A stretch of DNA of 6,695 bases from an uncultured Clostridia bacterium (GTDB lineage Bacteria; Bacillota; Clostridia; Oscillospirales; Acutalibacteraceae), in contig CALWKP010000165.1 of the NCBI GenBank assembly GCA_944381295.1, positions 1 to 6,695 of the forward strand, read 5' to 3'. Under the pieces are notes generated by a model. That model was not told where the DNA came from. It saw only the letters and a program-made list of their open reading frames with translations, and did not search any database. The translations under genes and the position numbers were made by a program. This document shows, in pieces, positions 1 through 5,409 of this stretch. Numbering within the stretch: the first letter of the stretch is position 1; every line of letters starts with the position of its first letter.

Positions 1-651
1 CTGTCCCAGGGTGTAGTCCCAGATTGCTTTGTACTGATATTCGTACATCCCCGGCTTCGACGCATGCATCATCGCTTTGATACCCGCTGTCGTAATGTCT
101 TCGGCAACCTTCATGGCTTCGATCTCGCACGGTTGCTTGATCGTACGCAATGCACGGATGTCATTGTTGACGCTCTTCAGCTCCAGGAACGGGTACACGT
201 TCTGTACCTGCTTGCCGAGCTTGTATGCTTCGCTGTCCGGTTCATCTGCGGTCAGGCGGTTGAAATCCAAATAGACTGTCCCGTAGTTTCCCGAAATGCA
301 CATCTTATGGAAATCAGCCGCAAATGCATCGACGTATTTGGTGTTGGCAATACCGGAAATTTCGTCTACTTCCCATGGCTTAATGCGTGCCCCGGTCCAT
401 TTTTCCGCATGGTCGTCAGGCGGCAGCAGATACAAGGTTTCCTTGACGTCGCTGTCGGAGATTTCTGCTACCAGGATCAACCCTTCTTTTTTCAGGCCGG
501 TCAGATAGAGGAAATCCCTGTCCACCCAGAACGGATAGTATTCATCACCGGTCTTGCGCTTTAATACGCCGGAGAATAATACTACGACGGAATTCTTTTT
601 TAACTTGTCATACAATCTGGTGCGGTTTCCAAGATGGAATTCTCTTGTCAT
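1..651 (-). CDS. Xaa-Pro aminopeptidase-like M24 peptidase, N-terminal part (runs off the left edge)
   Basis: This is an open minus-strand frame of 217 codons without a stop, continuing past base 1. The ATG at 651-649 follows AGGAGGT with good spacing. Residues about 1-160 match the aminopeptidase P N-terminal (creatinase_N/AMP_N) domain: a segment YYPFWVDRDFLYLTGL (residues 38-53) resembles the family's F-x-DSDF-YLTG block, and WTGARIKPWE (85-94) the W-x-G-R block. From about residue 165 (IRALRTIKQPCEIEAM, then KPGMYEYQ at 199-206) the pita-bread catalytic domain begins. The five metal ligands of M24 peptidases (Asp, Asp, His, Glu, Glu) would lie in the missing C-terminal half, so activity cannot be judged. 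Family role: releasing the residue N-terminal to proline from peptides, usually in the cytoplasm; no signal peptide is seen. It lies 80 bp downstream of the GH31 gene on the same strand with no clear terminator or promoter between, so co-transcription is likely. A related M24 dipeptidase (prolidase) is possible. Confidence 0.9.
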   Translation of the reverse strand, partial: MTREFHLGNRTRLYDKLKKNSVVVLFSGVLKRKTGDEYYPFWVDRDFLYLTGLKKEGLILVAEISDSDVKETLYLLPPDDHAEKWTGARIKPWEVDEISGIANTKYVDAFAADFHKMCISGNYGTVYLDFNRLTADEPDSEAYKLGKQVQNVYPFLELKSVNNDIRALRTIKQPCEIEAMKVAEDITTAGIKAMMHASKPGMYEYQYKAIWDYTLGQ

Positions 652-667
652 GCTAATACCTCCTAAA

Positions 668-707
668 GCTGCCGGATAACCGCGAAACAAGGCTGGTCCC
701 GGCAAGC
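668..707 (-). other. Possible hairpin in the GH31-aminopeptidase gap
   Basis: On the minus strand the arms TGCCGG (704-699) and CCGGCA (675-670) can pair, and GC/GC can extend the stem across a one-base bulge. The loop is 23 nt. The 3' arm ends shortly before the AGGAGGT ribosome site of the downstream gene. No T-run follows, so it does not look like a terminator. It may be an intercistronic mRNA structure or chance. Confidence 0.25.
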
Positions 708-731
708 AAAATATACAGATTTGTTAGAACG

Positions 732-2723
732 CTATTTTCCAGCACAGGGCTGCAAGAGGGACAAGTCCAACTCTGCCCCTTCCCGCAGGAATAACGGCAT
801 CCATTCCAGCGGGGCTTCTGCTAAAATCGTTTGCCCGCCCCGATACTGTGTCCCGGTACGTACATCGGTCCAGGTGCAGCCGGACGGAAGATATACTTCC
901 CGCTGACGCTGGCCGCAGGTCGCGACAGGGCATGCCATCAAATCGGGGCCGAACATGTATTGGTTATCGATATGGAAACAAGGTTCCTCTTCAAAATCGT
1001 AGAACAGCGGGCGCATCACAGGGGTCCCCTGCGCAGATGCCAAATCCATCTGCTGCATGATATGGGGACGCAGGCGTTCCCGCAGCTGAATGTAGGACTC
1101 CATAATCCCACAGGCTTCTTCACCATAGCTCCAGATCTCGTTGGGGCCGCCGCTGTAACAATAGCTGTCCATATCCTCGGAGGAAACTTTGGGACGGTCC
1201 GGCTTATAACGGAATCCGTGCATCCGGAACACCGGGCAGAACGCTCCAAACTGGAACCACCGGACCATGCATTCCCGGTAATCAGGATCGTTAGGATCAC
1301 CGCCGTGGAATCCGCCGATATCGGTGGTCCACCATGGAATACCGCAAAGCGAAACATGAAGTCCGGTCTTGATCTGGCGGCGGAGACTTGCAAAATCAGC
1401 CATGATATCGCCCGACCAGAGGACGACCCCGAATTTCTGGCTGCCGGTAAACGCACACCGAATGAGATTCAGGACTTCCGATTGTCCCGACTGCTGGAGG
1501 CCATCATAAAAATTTTTCGCGTAATAATAGGGATAAAGGTTGGAAACCTCGATACCATTGCCGAGGTAATACCTTAAATTATCGTAATCGTACGGTGCGA
1601 TTTCCGGTTCGGCTTCGTCGAGCCAGAAATTTTCAATGCCGTAACGCATGTAATTGGCGCGTGCTTTTTGAAACACAAAGTTTCCCGCTTCGGGATTCAT
1701 TGCGTCATAATAGGTTTCCGGACCGCGGCAGTAAACCAAAGTACCAGGGCCTCGTTCCGTGCGGATAAGCATATTTTTATCGCGCATTTCGCGGTAATTC
1801 TCGCTGCGGGGGTCTACTGTGGGCCAAATCGAAACCAGCAGCTTGATGCCCATCCCGCGGAGTTCCTCCACCATTGCCTGGGGGTCTGGCCAATATTTTG
1901 GGTCGAATTTCCATTCACCCTGCTGCGGCCAGTGGAAATAATCGCAGACGATCATCGAGAGTGGAATCCCGCGGCGATGGTATTCGCGTGCGACTTCCAG
2001 CAATTCCTCCTGCGTTTCATAGCGCAGTTTGGACTGCCACAACCCCGATGCCCATGCAGGGAATGGGGGAGCATATCCCGTCAGTGCGGAATACCGCTCT
2101 ACCACTTCGGCAATGGAATCTCCGGAAAGCACTAGGTAATCCATTTGACGGCATCCATAGGCGACCCACTTGGTCCGCGATGTACCAAATTCGGCACGCC
2201 CAATCCCTGGGTTGTTCCACAGGAACCCGTATCCTCTGGACGATACGGCAAATGGGATCGTCGATTTGGTGTTCTGCTGGCACAGGTCGATAACTGCGCC
2301 CTTTAAATCAAAGAGGTCATGGGCCTCCTGGCCCATCCCGTAGAAATGTTCGTCTTCCTGCGGGAAAAATTGGGTCTCCATGTGGAACAGGCCGCCGCCC
2401 CGGCAGCGATAAGTGCGTCCGGGCATGTCGCGCTCGGGCGTCCACAGTTCCTGTAACAGCAGGGAACCGTCCGGCTTGAGAAAACGGAGCTGTCCACCTT
2501 CGGTAAGCTCCGCCGTGATTTTGCCATTTGTCAATCGGGCGACCCCATCGTCCAGCGACACTGTACAAGAGGATTCCGCAGGGGGGAGGAGAGTCCAATT
2601 GTTTTCTTCCCATGCGCATCCCGGTACAGCACGTACGCGGATAACATTGGGGCCATAAGGTTCCAACAAGAGGTTTTCGCCTTCCCGACAGAAAAACAGT
2701 TTTTGTCCCTGTATCTCTAACAA
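732..2723 (-). CDS. Glycoside hydrolase family 31 enzyme (alpha-xylosidase/alpha-glucosidase type)
   Basis: This 663-residue protein is predicted to hydrolyse terminal alpha-linked sugars with retention of configuration. Residues about 1-215 form the N-terminal beta-sandwich (galactose mutarotase-like), about 218-575 the (beta/alpha)8 barrel, and the rest the C-terminal beta domains. The nucleophile is D369 in WLDEAEPE (367-374); the acid/base is D439 in LWSGD (435-439). Other family landmarks are D261 in the VCDYFHW strand, WKFDPKYWPDP (271-281), WWTTDIGGF (464-472) and RMHG (500-503). The LWSGD and WWTTDIGGF blocks recall bacterial xyloglucan alpha-xylosidases such as Xyl31A, but substrate specificity is inferred. 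The protein is shorter than YicI-type enzymes, carries no PA14-like insert and has no signal peptide, so it probably acts in the cytoplasm on imported oligosaccharides. The start is TTG at 2723-2721, chosen because AGGAGGAG lies 5 nt upstream and no in-frame ATG fits. A promoter at 2907-2935 implies a leader of about 177 nt. The aminopeptidase gene follows on the same strand. Confidence 0.95.
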   Translation of the reverse strand: MLEIQGQKLFFCREGENLLLEPYGPNVIRVRAVPGCAWEENNWTLLPPAESSCTVSLDDGVARLTNGKITAELTEGGQLRFLKPDGSLLLQELWTPERDMPGRTYRCRGGGLFHMETQFFPQEDEHFYGMGQEAHDLFDLKGAVIDLCQQNTKSTIPFAVSSRGYGFLWNNPGIGRAEFGTSRTKWVAYGCRQMDYLVLSGDSIAEVVERYSALTGYAPPFPAWASGLWQSKLRYETQEELLEVAREYHRRGIPLSMIVCDYFHWPQQGEWKFDPKYWPDPQAMVEELRGMGIKLLVSIWPTVDPRSENYREMRDKNMLIRTERGPGTLVYCRGPETYYDAMNPEAGNFVFQKARANYMRYGIENFWLDEAEPEIAPYDYDNLRYYLGNGIEVSNLYPYYYAKNFYDGLQQSGQSEVLNLIRCAFTGSQKFGVVLWSGDIMADFASLRRQIKTGLHVSLCGIPWWTTDIGGFHGGDPNDPDYRECMVRWFQFGAFCPVFRMHGFRYKPDRPKVSSEDMDSYCYSGGPNEIWSYGEEACGIMESYIQLRERLRPHIMQQMDLASAQGTPVMRPLFYDFEEEPCFHIDNQYMFGPDLMACPVATCGQRQREVYLPSGCTWTDVRTGTQYRGGQTILAEAPLEWMPLFLREGAELDLSLLQPCAGK

Positions 2724-2833
2724 GGAAACTCCTCCTATTCAGAAAATACGCTCCCAATCGGAAACTCCTGACAAAAAAGAGAAATCGGAGAAACGCAGCA
2801 ACGCTAAAAAATGGAAGCGGAATCAATCGCATG

Positions 2834-2855
2834 ATTGTGAAATATATTTCACAAT
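2834..2855. promoter_or_regulatory. Perfect 22-bp palindrome in the GH31 leader, probable operator
   Basis: The half-site ATTGTGAAATA is followed directly by its exact reverse complement. It contains GTGAAAT-N2-ATTTCAC, the same half-site as at 3015-3041 and 3802-3818. It lies about 45-66 nt downstream of the predicted GH31 transcription start, where a bound repressor could block elongation. Core spacing is TGTGAA-N6-TTCACA, two bases longer than the Rex-type N4 site. The protein that binds is unknown; the adjacent XRE/cupin regulator is the first candidate. Confidence 0.65.
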
Positions 2856-2906
2856 TAAAAAATATAGTTGATAAGGTTACGGGAATTCTGGTGCTTCTTC
2901 ATCCTC

Positions 2907-2935
2907 ATTTTAGCAATTGACCTGTGTATAGTCAA
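2907..2935 (-). promoter_or_regulatory. Sigma70-like promoter for the GH31 transcript
   Basis: On the minus strand the -35 box TTGACT (2935-2930) and -10 box TAAAAT (2912-2907) are separated by 17 nt. Transcription would start near 2900, giving a leader of about 177 nt before the TTG start. Confidence 0.7.
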
Positions 2936-3014
2936 TAGTTTTTCGGCGATAAATAAATTTTTTCTATAAGATCGGATATTTTTGAAATGCCACTGTTTAT
3001 GCTTGAATTCAACC

Positions 3015-3041
3015 ATGTGAAATATTTCACAAATGTGAAAT
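3015..3041. promoter_or_regulatory. Triple half-site operator cluster downstream of the regulator gene
   Basis: Three GTGAAAT half-sites are packed together: GTGAAAT at 3017-3023, its inverse ATTTCAC at 3024-3030, and GTGAAAT at 3035-3041. The first pair gives the 14-bp perfect palindrome GTGAAATATTTCAC. The second pair is part of TTTCACAAATGTGAAAT (3025-3041), repeated exactly at 3802-3818. The first pair also fits TGTGAA-N4-TTCACA, the core of Rex-type operators. The cluster lies about 115-140 bp upstream of the predicted GH31 transcription start. Confidence 0.65.
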
Positions 3042-3084
3042 TTTCTGAGGGCTTTCTGTACCGGTTGCCTTTTCCATAATATAG

Positions 3085-3113
3085 AAAAAGAAACCTGCTG
3101 CATGGCAGGTCCC
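3085..3113 (-). terminator. Rho-independent terminator of the regulator gene
   Basis: On the minus strand ACCTGC (3110-3105), a 6-nt loop and GCAGGT (3098-3093) form a perfect stem. It can be extended by three pairs, two of them G-U, and is followed by TTCTTTTT (3092-3085). It begins 17 bp after the regulator's stop codon and separates that transcript from the GH31 unit. Confidence 0.75.
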
Positions 3114-3129
3114 TTCCTTTTCTCTGAAT

Positions 3130-3723
3130 TTACATATAATCCGCTGTTGTGTTGGAGCGGAACGGGTTCGGGTAATTGATATACAACATCTTTGCCACTT
3201 TATTTGTTTCATTGGTCCAGTTGTGCGGCAGACTTGAGTCGATCTGCATACTGTTGCCCGGATAGAGCACATACTTGGAACCATTTAAATAGACCGTTAC
3301 GATGCCTTCCAGCACATAGACGAATTCTTCTCCGTAATGGGTATATAATTCCGGCTCGTTTTCATCCTGGCTGCCGAACGGCATCAACAGGAAGATCCGC
3401 GGCAGAAAATCATAGTTCATCACATTGTGGCTTAATGTCGCCTGGAGGATCTGGTCGTTGACCGGGGTGAATTTCTGCTCAAAATCGTGGACAACCGGAT
3501 CTACATCCACCGACGAAACTTCATCGAAAAAGCTCGAGAGTGTTGTGCCGAGACATTTCGAAATTTTTGCGAGGGAATCAATCGCCACGGAGGAAATCCC
3601 GCGTTCTACCTGCGAAAGGAATCCCATAGACAACCCGGTTTCTTCCGAAACCTGCTTCAAAGTATACTGTTTTGCGGTGCGCAGTGATTTAATCCGTGCT
3701 CCGATCGCTTTATTCGGGTCCAT
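3130..3723 (-). CDS. XRE-family transcriptional regulator with C-terminal cupin domain
   Basis: This 197-residue protein is a predicted DNA-binding regulator of the XRE/cupin class (same architecture as PuuR). Residues about 6-65 form the lambda-Cro/C1-type helix-turn-helix: TLKQVSEETGLSMGFLSQVERG (21-42) covers the helices, and the typical SL-x-KI-x-x-LG stretch follows. Residues about 110-187 form a cupin beta-barrel: H129 and E133 in the THYGEEFVYVLEG block, and H167 in SLPHNW, are plausible metal or ligand residues. The cupin would sense a small molecule; proline, hydroxyproline or a derivative is the contextual guess. The ATG at 3723 is preceded by AAGGTAGG with a 6-nt spacer. It is divergent from the proline racemase operon, with a 333-bp shared promoter region. 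An operator-like inverted repeat just upstream of its -35 box suggests autoregulation; the same 17 bp recur beyond its 3' end. Length is normal for the class. Confidence 0.93.
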   Translation of the reverse strand: MDPNKAIGARIKSLRTAKQYTLKQVSEETGLSMGFLSQVERGISSVAIDSLAKISKCLGTTLSSFFDEVSSVDVDPVVHDFEQKFTPVNDQILQATLSHNVMNYDFLPRIFLLMPFGSQDENEPELYTHYGEEFVYVLEGIVTVYLNGSKYVLYPGNSMQIDSSLPHNWTNETNKVAKMLYINYPNPFRSNTTADYM

Positions 3724-3761
3724 GTGATTCCTACCTTTCTGAGTGTTCTCCCTATTAAGTA

Positions 3762-3790
3762 AGGATAACAGACCGGAAAAGCAATGTCAA
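3762..3790 (-). promoter_or_regulatory. Sigma70-like promoter of the regulator gene
   Basis: On the minus strand a consensus -35 box TTGACA (3790-3785) and -10 box TATCCT (3767-3762) are separated by 17 nt. Transcription would start near 3755, giving a leader of about 32 nt. The operator-like repeat at 3802-3818 ends 11 bp upstream of the -35 box. Confidence 0.75.
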
Positions 3791-3801
3791 GAAGAGCTTT
3801 G

Positions 3802-3818
3802 TTTCACAAATGTGAAAT
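3802..3818. promoter_or_regulatory. Operator-like inverted repeat upstream of the regulator
   Basis: TTTCACAAATGTGAAAT is an inverted repeat (TTTCACA-N2-TGTGAAA) identical over 17 bp to 3025-3041. It sits upstream of the regulator's -35 box and about 135 bp upstream of the racemase -35 box. This fits autoregulation or activation of the divergent operon; binding is inferred. Confidence 0.65.
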
Positions 3819-3830
3819 AATTTTTTAGTA

Positions 3831-3844
3831 ATATTCATGAATAT
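3831..3844. repeat. 14-bp perfect palindrome
   Basis: ATATTCATGAATAT is a perfect inverted repeat in the AT-rich divergent region, 12 bp from the operator-like repeat. It could be a second binding site, but in such AT-rich DNA chance is a real possibility. Confidence 0.3.
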
Positions 3845-3951
3845 AGATAATAAATTCTGTAACTTCTTGAATTATTCAGCCAATTATTATGAATTAAGAA
3901 TTGTTTTTACAAAAATATATCATAATAATGAATTTACTTTCACAGAAACTA

Positions 3952-3980
3952 TTGACTTTTCATGCAAATCGGTTCATAAT
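3952..3980 (+). promoter_or_regulatory. Sigma70-like promoter of the racemase operon
   Basis: A -35 box TTGACT (3952-3957) and -10 box CATAAT (3975-3980) are separated by 17 nt, with AT-rich DNA upstream that could act as an UP element. Transcription would start near 3987, about 70 nt before the racemase ATG. Confidence 0.72.
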
Positions 3981-3990
3981 GAATTTGCAA
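3962..3990. promoter_or_regulatory. Inverted repeat flanking the racemase -10 box
   Basis: TGCAAAT (3963-3969) and ATTTGCA (3983-3989) form a 7-bp inverted repeat with a 13-bp spacer that contains the -10 box. A protein bound here would block RNA polymerase. The half-site differs from the GTGAAAT family, so a different regulator would be implied. Confidence 0.4.
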
Positions 3991-4056
3991 TAAAAAGGAT
4001 TTTCTTGCCTGGATGCTTCTGTACAATGATCCTAATCTTGGAAAGGTGCTGATACG

Positions 4057-5061
4057 ATGAGGATTCGCAAAACATTTCATACCATAGATACCCATACGGG
4101 CGGCGAACCTACCCGTAATGTGGTGGGCGGCCTCCCTAATATCCCCGGCGCCACGATGAAGGAACGCATGGTCTATATGATGGAACATCAGGATTGGATC
4201 AGGCAGCTCCTCACCTATGAGCCCCGCGGAAATGATGTGATGTCTGGTACCATTATCACCCCGCCGTGTTCCCCCGAAGCCGATGTCGGCGTCCTCTATT
4301 TTGAAGTCGGCGGATGGATGCCTATGTGCGGCCATGATACCATCGGCGTCTCTACCGCTTTGGTCGAATCCGGTATGGTCGAAGTCAAAGAACCGATCAC
4401 CGAGATCACCCTCGACACCCCTGCGGGCCTTGTCCGCGTCAAGGTCGAGGTCGAAAATGGCTCCGCCAAAAGCGTCACCTTCGTCAATGCGCCTGCCTTT
4501 ATCATGGCAAAGGATGCCGTCCTCAAAACAGAACGTTTCGGCGACCTTTCCCTCGATATCGCTTACGGCGGCAATATCTATGCGATTCTGCCCGCTTCCT
4601 CTGTCGGACTGACGATCGCACCCGAACATGCTGCCGAGATCATCCGGACCGGCAACGAGCTGAAAAAAGCGATCAATGAGCAGATCAAGGTCTGCCATCC
4701 GGAGCTTCCTTTTGAAGATCATGTCACCCATGTGGAATTTTATATGCCATCCCCCACCGAGGAAGGCGTCACCCGCAACGCGGTGGTGATCCCGCCCGGA
4801 GCCATCGACCGTTCCCCCTGCGGCACCGGTACGTCCGCAAAATTGGCGGTCCTGGCGGGCCATGGCAAAATAAAACCCGGTGAGTCGTTCATCCACGAGA
4901 GCATCATCGGCAGCAGATTCGTTTGTACTTATGCAGGCGACGCCCAGGTCGCGGGAATCCCCGCTGTGATTCCTCAAGTCACCGGCAGGGCTTGGGTAAC
5001 CGGAATCCATACTTATATGCTGGATCCCGATGATCCATTCCCCATGGGCTTCCAGCTTTAA
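4057..5061 (+). CDS. Proline racemase / 4-hydroxyproline 2-epimerase family enzyme
   Basis: This 334-residue, cofactor-independent racemase-family enzyme is predicted to invert the alpha carbon of L-proline or trans-4-hydroxy-L-proline by a two-base mechanism in the cytoplasm. Both catalytic cysteines are present: C91 in MCGHDTIG and C255 in DRSPCGTGTSAKL. A Cys at the second position argues against the trans-3-hydroxyproline dehydratase branch, where it is Thr. The N-terminal IDTHTGGEPTR (10-20), the VVGGLPNIPG segment and the LTYEPRGNDVMSG block (52-64) are family hallmarks. Length and cysteine positions closely match clostridial proline racemase. The ATG at 4057 follows GAAAGGTG by 8 nt. 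It is the first gene of an operon with dehydrogenase subunits 24 bp downstream, which points to oxidation of the D-isomer rather than reductive Stickland use; no prd reductase gene is visible. Proline and hydroxyproline cannot be separated as substrate from sequence inspection alone. Confidence 0.93.
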   Translation: MRIRKTFHTIDTHTGGEPTRNVVGGLPNIPGATMKERMVYMMEHQDWIRQLLTYEPRGNDVMSGTIITPPCSPEADVGVLYFEVGGWMPMCGHDTIGVSTALVESGMVEVKEPITEITLDTPAGLVRVKVEVENGSAKSVTFVNAPAFIMAKDAVLKTERFGDLSLDIAYGGNIYAILPASSVGLTIAPEHAAEIIRTGNELKKAINEQIKVCHPELPFEDHVTHVEFYMPSPTEEGVTRNAVVIPPGAIDRSPCGTGTSAKLAVLAGHGKIKPGESFIHESIIGSRFVCTYAGDAQVAGIPAVIPQVTGRAWVTGIHTYMLDPDDPFPMGFQL

Positions 5062-5067
5062 TATACC

Positions 5068-5077
5068 AAGGAGGAGA
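5068..5077 (+). promoter_or_regulatory. Strong ribosome binding site before the [2Fe-2S] gene
   Basis: AAGGAGGAGA lies 11 nt (from the end of AGGAGG) before the in-frame ATG at 5086. An out-of-frame ATG at 5081 has the tighter 6-nt spacing and opens a 12-codon frame ending at TAG 5117-5119. A further in-frame ATG at 5092 is too far away. The start at 5086 is preferred for the protein. Confidence 0.6.
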
Positions 5078-5085
5078 TCGATGTT

Positions 5086-5409
5086 ATGGATATGCGTGTA
5101 CAGCACCATCCGATTTTAGGCGATGCCGAACCGGTCAGGATGGTCAAAATCACCGTTGACGGTGTGGAGTACGAAGCAAGAGAAGGCGAAGTCATTGCGG
5201 CTGTGCTGATGGCCAACGGCATCAAGACACACCGCCATACTACTTACAAGCATGAGCCGCGCGGCATTTATTGCGGCATCGGCCAGTGCACCGACTGCGT
5301 AATGACGGTAAACGGTCAGCCAAATGTCCGTACCTGTATCACTCCTGTTGAGGACGGCATGGTTGTCGAAACGCAAGACGGGTTTGGAAAGCGGGGAGGT
5401 ACAAAATGA
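5086..5409 (+). CDS. Small [2Fe-2S] subunit of a D-(hydroxy)proline dehydrogenase-type complex
   Basis: This 107-residue protein is a predicted plant-ferredoxin-fold [2Fe-2S] electron-transfer subunit (Fer2_4 class, as in HcnA, LhpF and the N-terminus of sarcosine oxidase alpha). The cluster ligands are C63, C68, C71 and C84 (C-X4-C-X2-C-X12-C) in PRGIYCGIGQCTDCVMTVNG and the following RTC. Residues 19-48 form the beta-grasp lead-in (VKITVDGVEYEAREGE), and the HRHTTYKHEPRG loop resembles its relatives. Its size is usual for a stand-alone gamma subunit. It lies 24 bp after the racemase gene, and its stop overlaps the next start by ATGA, so the two downstream products are probably translationally coupled. 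The role, passing electrons between the imino-acid oxidising flavin subunit and the other subunits, is inferred from the family. The final substrate and electron acceptor are unknown. Confidence 0.9.
   Translation: MDMRVQHHPILGDAEPVRMVKITVDGVEYEAREGEVIAAVLMANGIKTHRHTTYKHEPRGIYCGIGQCTDCVMTVNGQPNVRTCITPVEDGMVVETQDGFGKRGGTK

Larger units (their letters stand above)
2724..3129. other. 406-bp intergenic region between the GH31 and regulator genes
   Basis: I see no credible gene here; the short open frames lack family features and ribosome sites. From right to left it holds the regulator's terminator (3085-3113), a cluster of GTGAAAT half-sites (3015-3041), a sigma70-like minus-strand promoter (2907-2935), and a 22-bp perfect palindrome (2834-2855) in the GH31 leader. 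It is distinctly AT-rich compared with the flanking genes. Confidence 0.7.
3724..4056. other. 333-bp divergent regulatory region between the regulator and racemase genes
   Basis: No gene is visible. The region holds the minus-strand regulator promoter (3762-3790), a 17-bp operator-like inverted repeat (3802-3818), a 14-bp palindrome (3831-3844), a very AT-rich stretch from about 3818 to 3960, a lone TTTCACA half-site at 3938-3944, and the plus-strand racemase promoter (3952-3980) overlapped by an inverted repeat (3962-3990). Confidence 0.75.

Noticed and set aside
64..564. 166-codon plus-strand open frame opposite the aminopeptidase
   Set aside because: The minus-strand frame is continuous with recognisable AMP_N and M24 blocks and a strong ribosome site; this one is its shadow.
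831..1577. 248-codon plus-strand open frame opposite the GH31 gene
   Set aside because: It lies fully inside a gene whose catalytic motifs are intact, and shows no ribosome site or family motif.
2834..2855. CRP/FNR-type site
   Set aside because: The palindrome contains TGTGA and TCACA, but they are separated by 8 bases rather than the 6 of CRP-family sites.
3864..3900. Imperfect inverted repeat TTCTTGAATT / AATTAAGAA
   Set aside because: It needs a bulge, is very AT-rich and lies among many chance AT repeats.
4057..5061. Trans-3-hydroxy-L-proline dehydratase assignment for the racemase-family gene
   Set aside because: That branch has Thr in place of the second catalytic cysteine, whereas C255 is present here.
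3949..5109. Long 386-codon open frame antisense to the whole racemase gene
   Set aside because: It mirrors the racemase's codon bias, shows no recognisable family motif, and its translation is the Asp/Gly/His-rich type usual for shadow frames. The plus-strand frame has both catalytic cysteines and a ribosome site.
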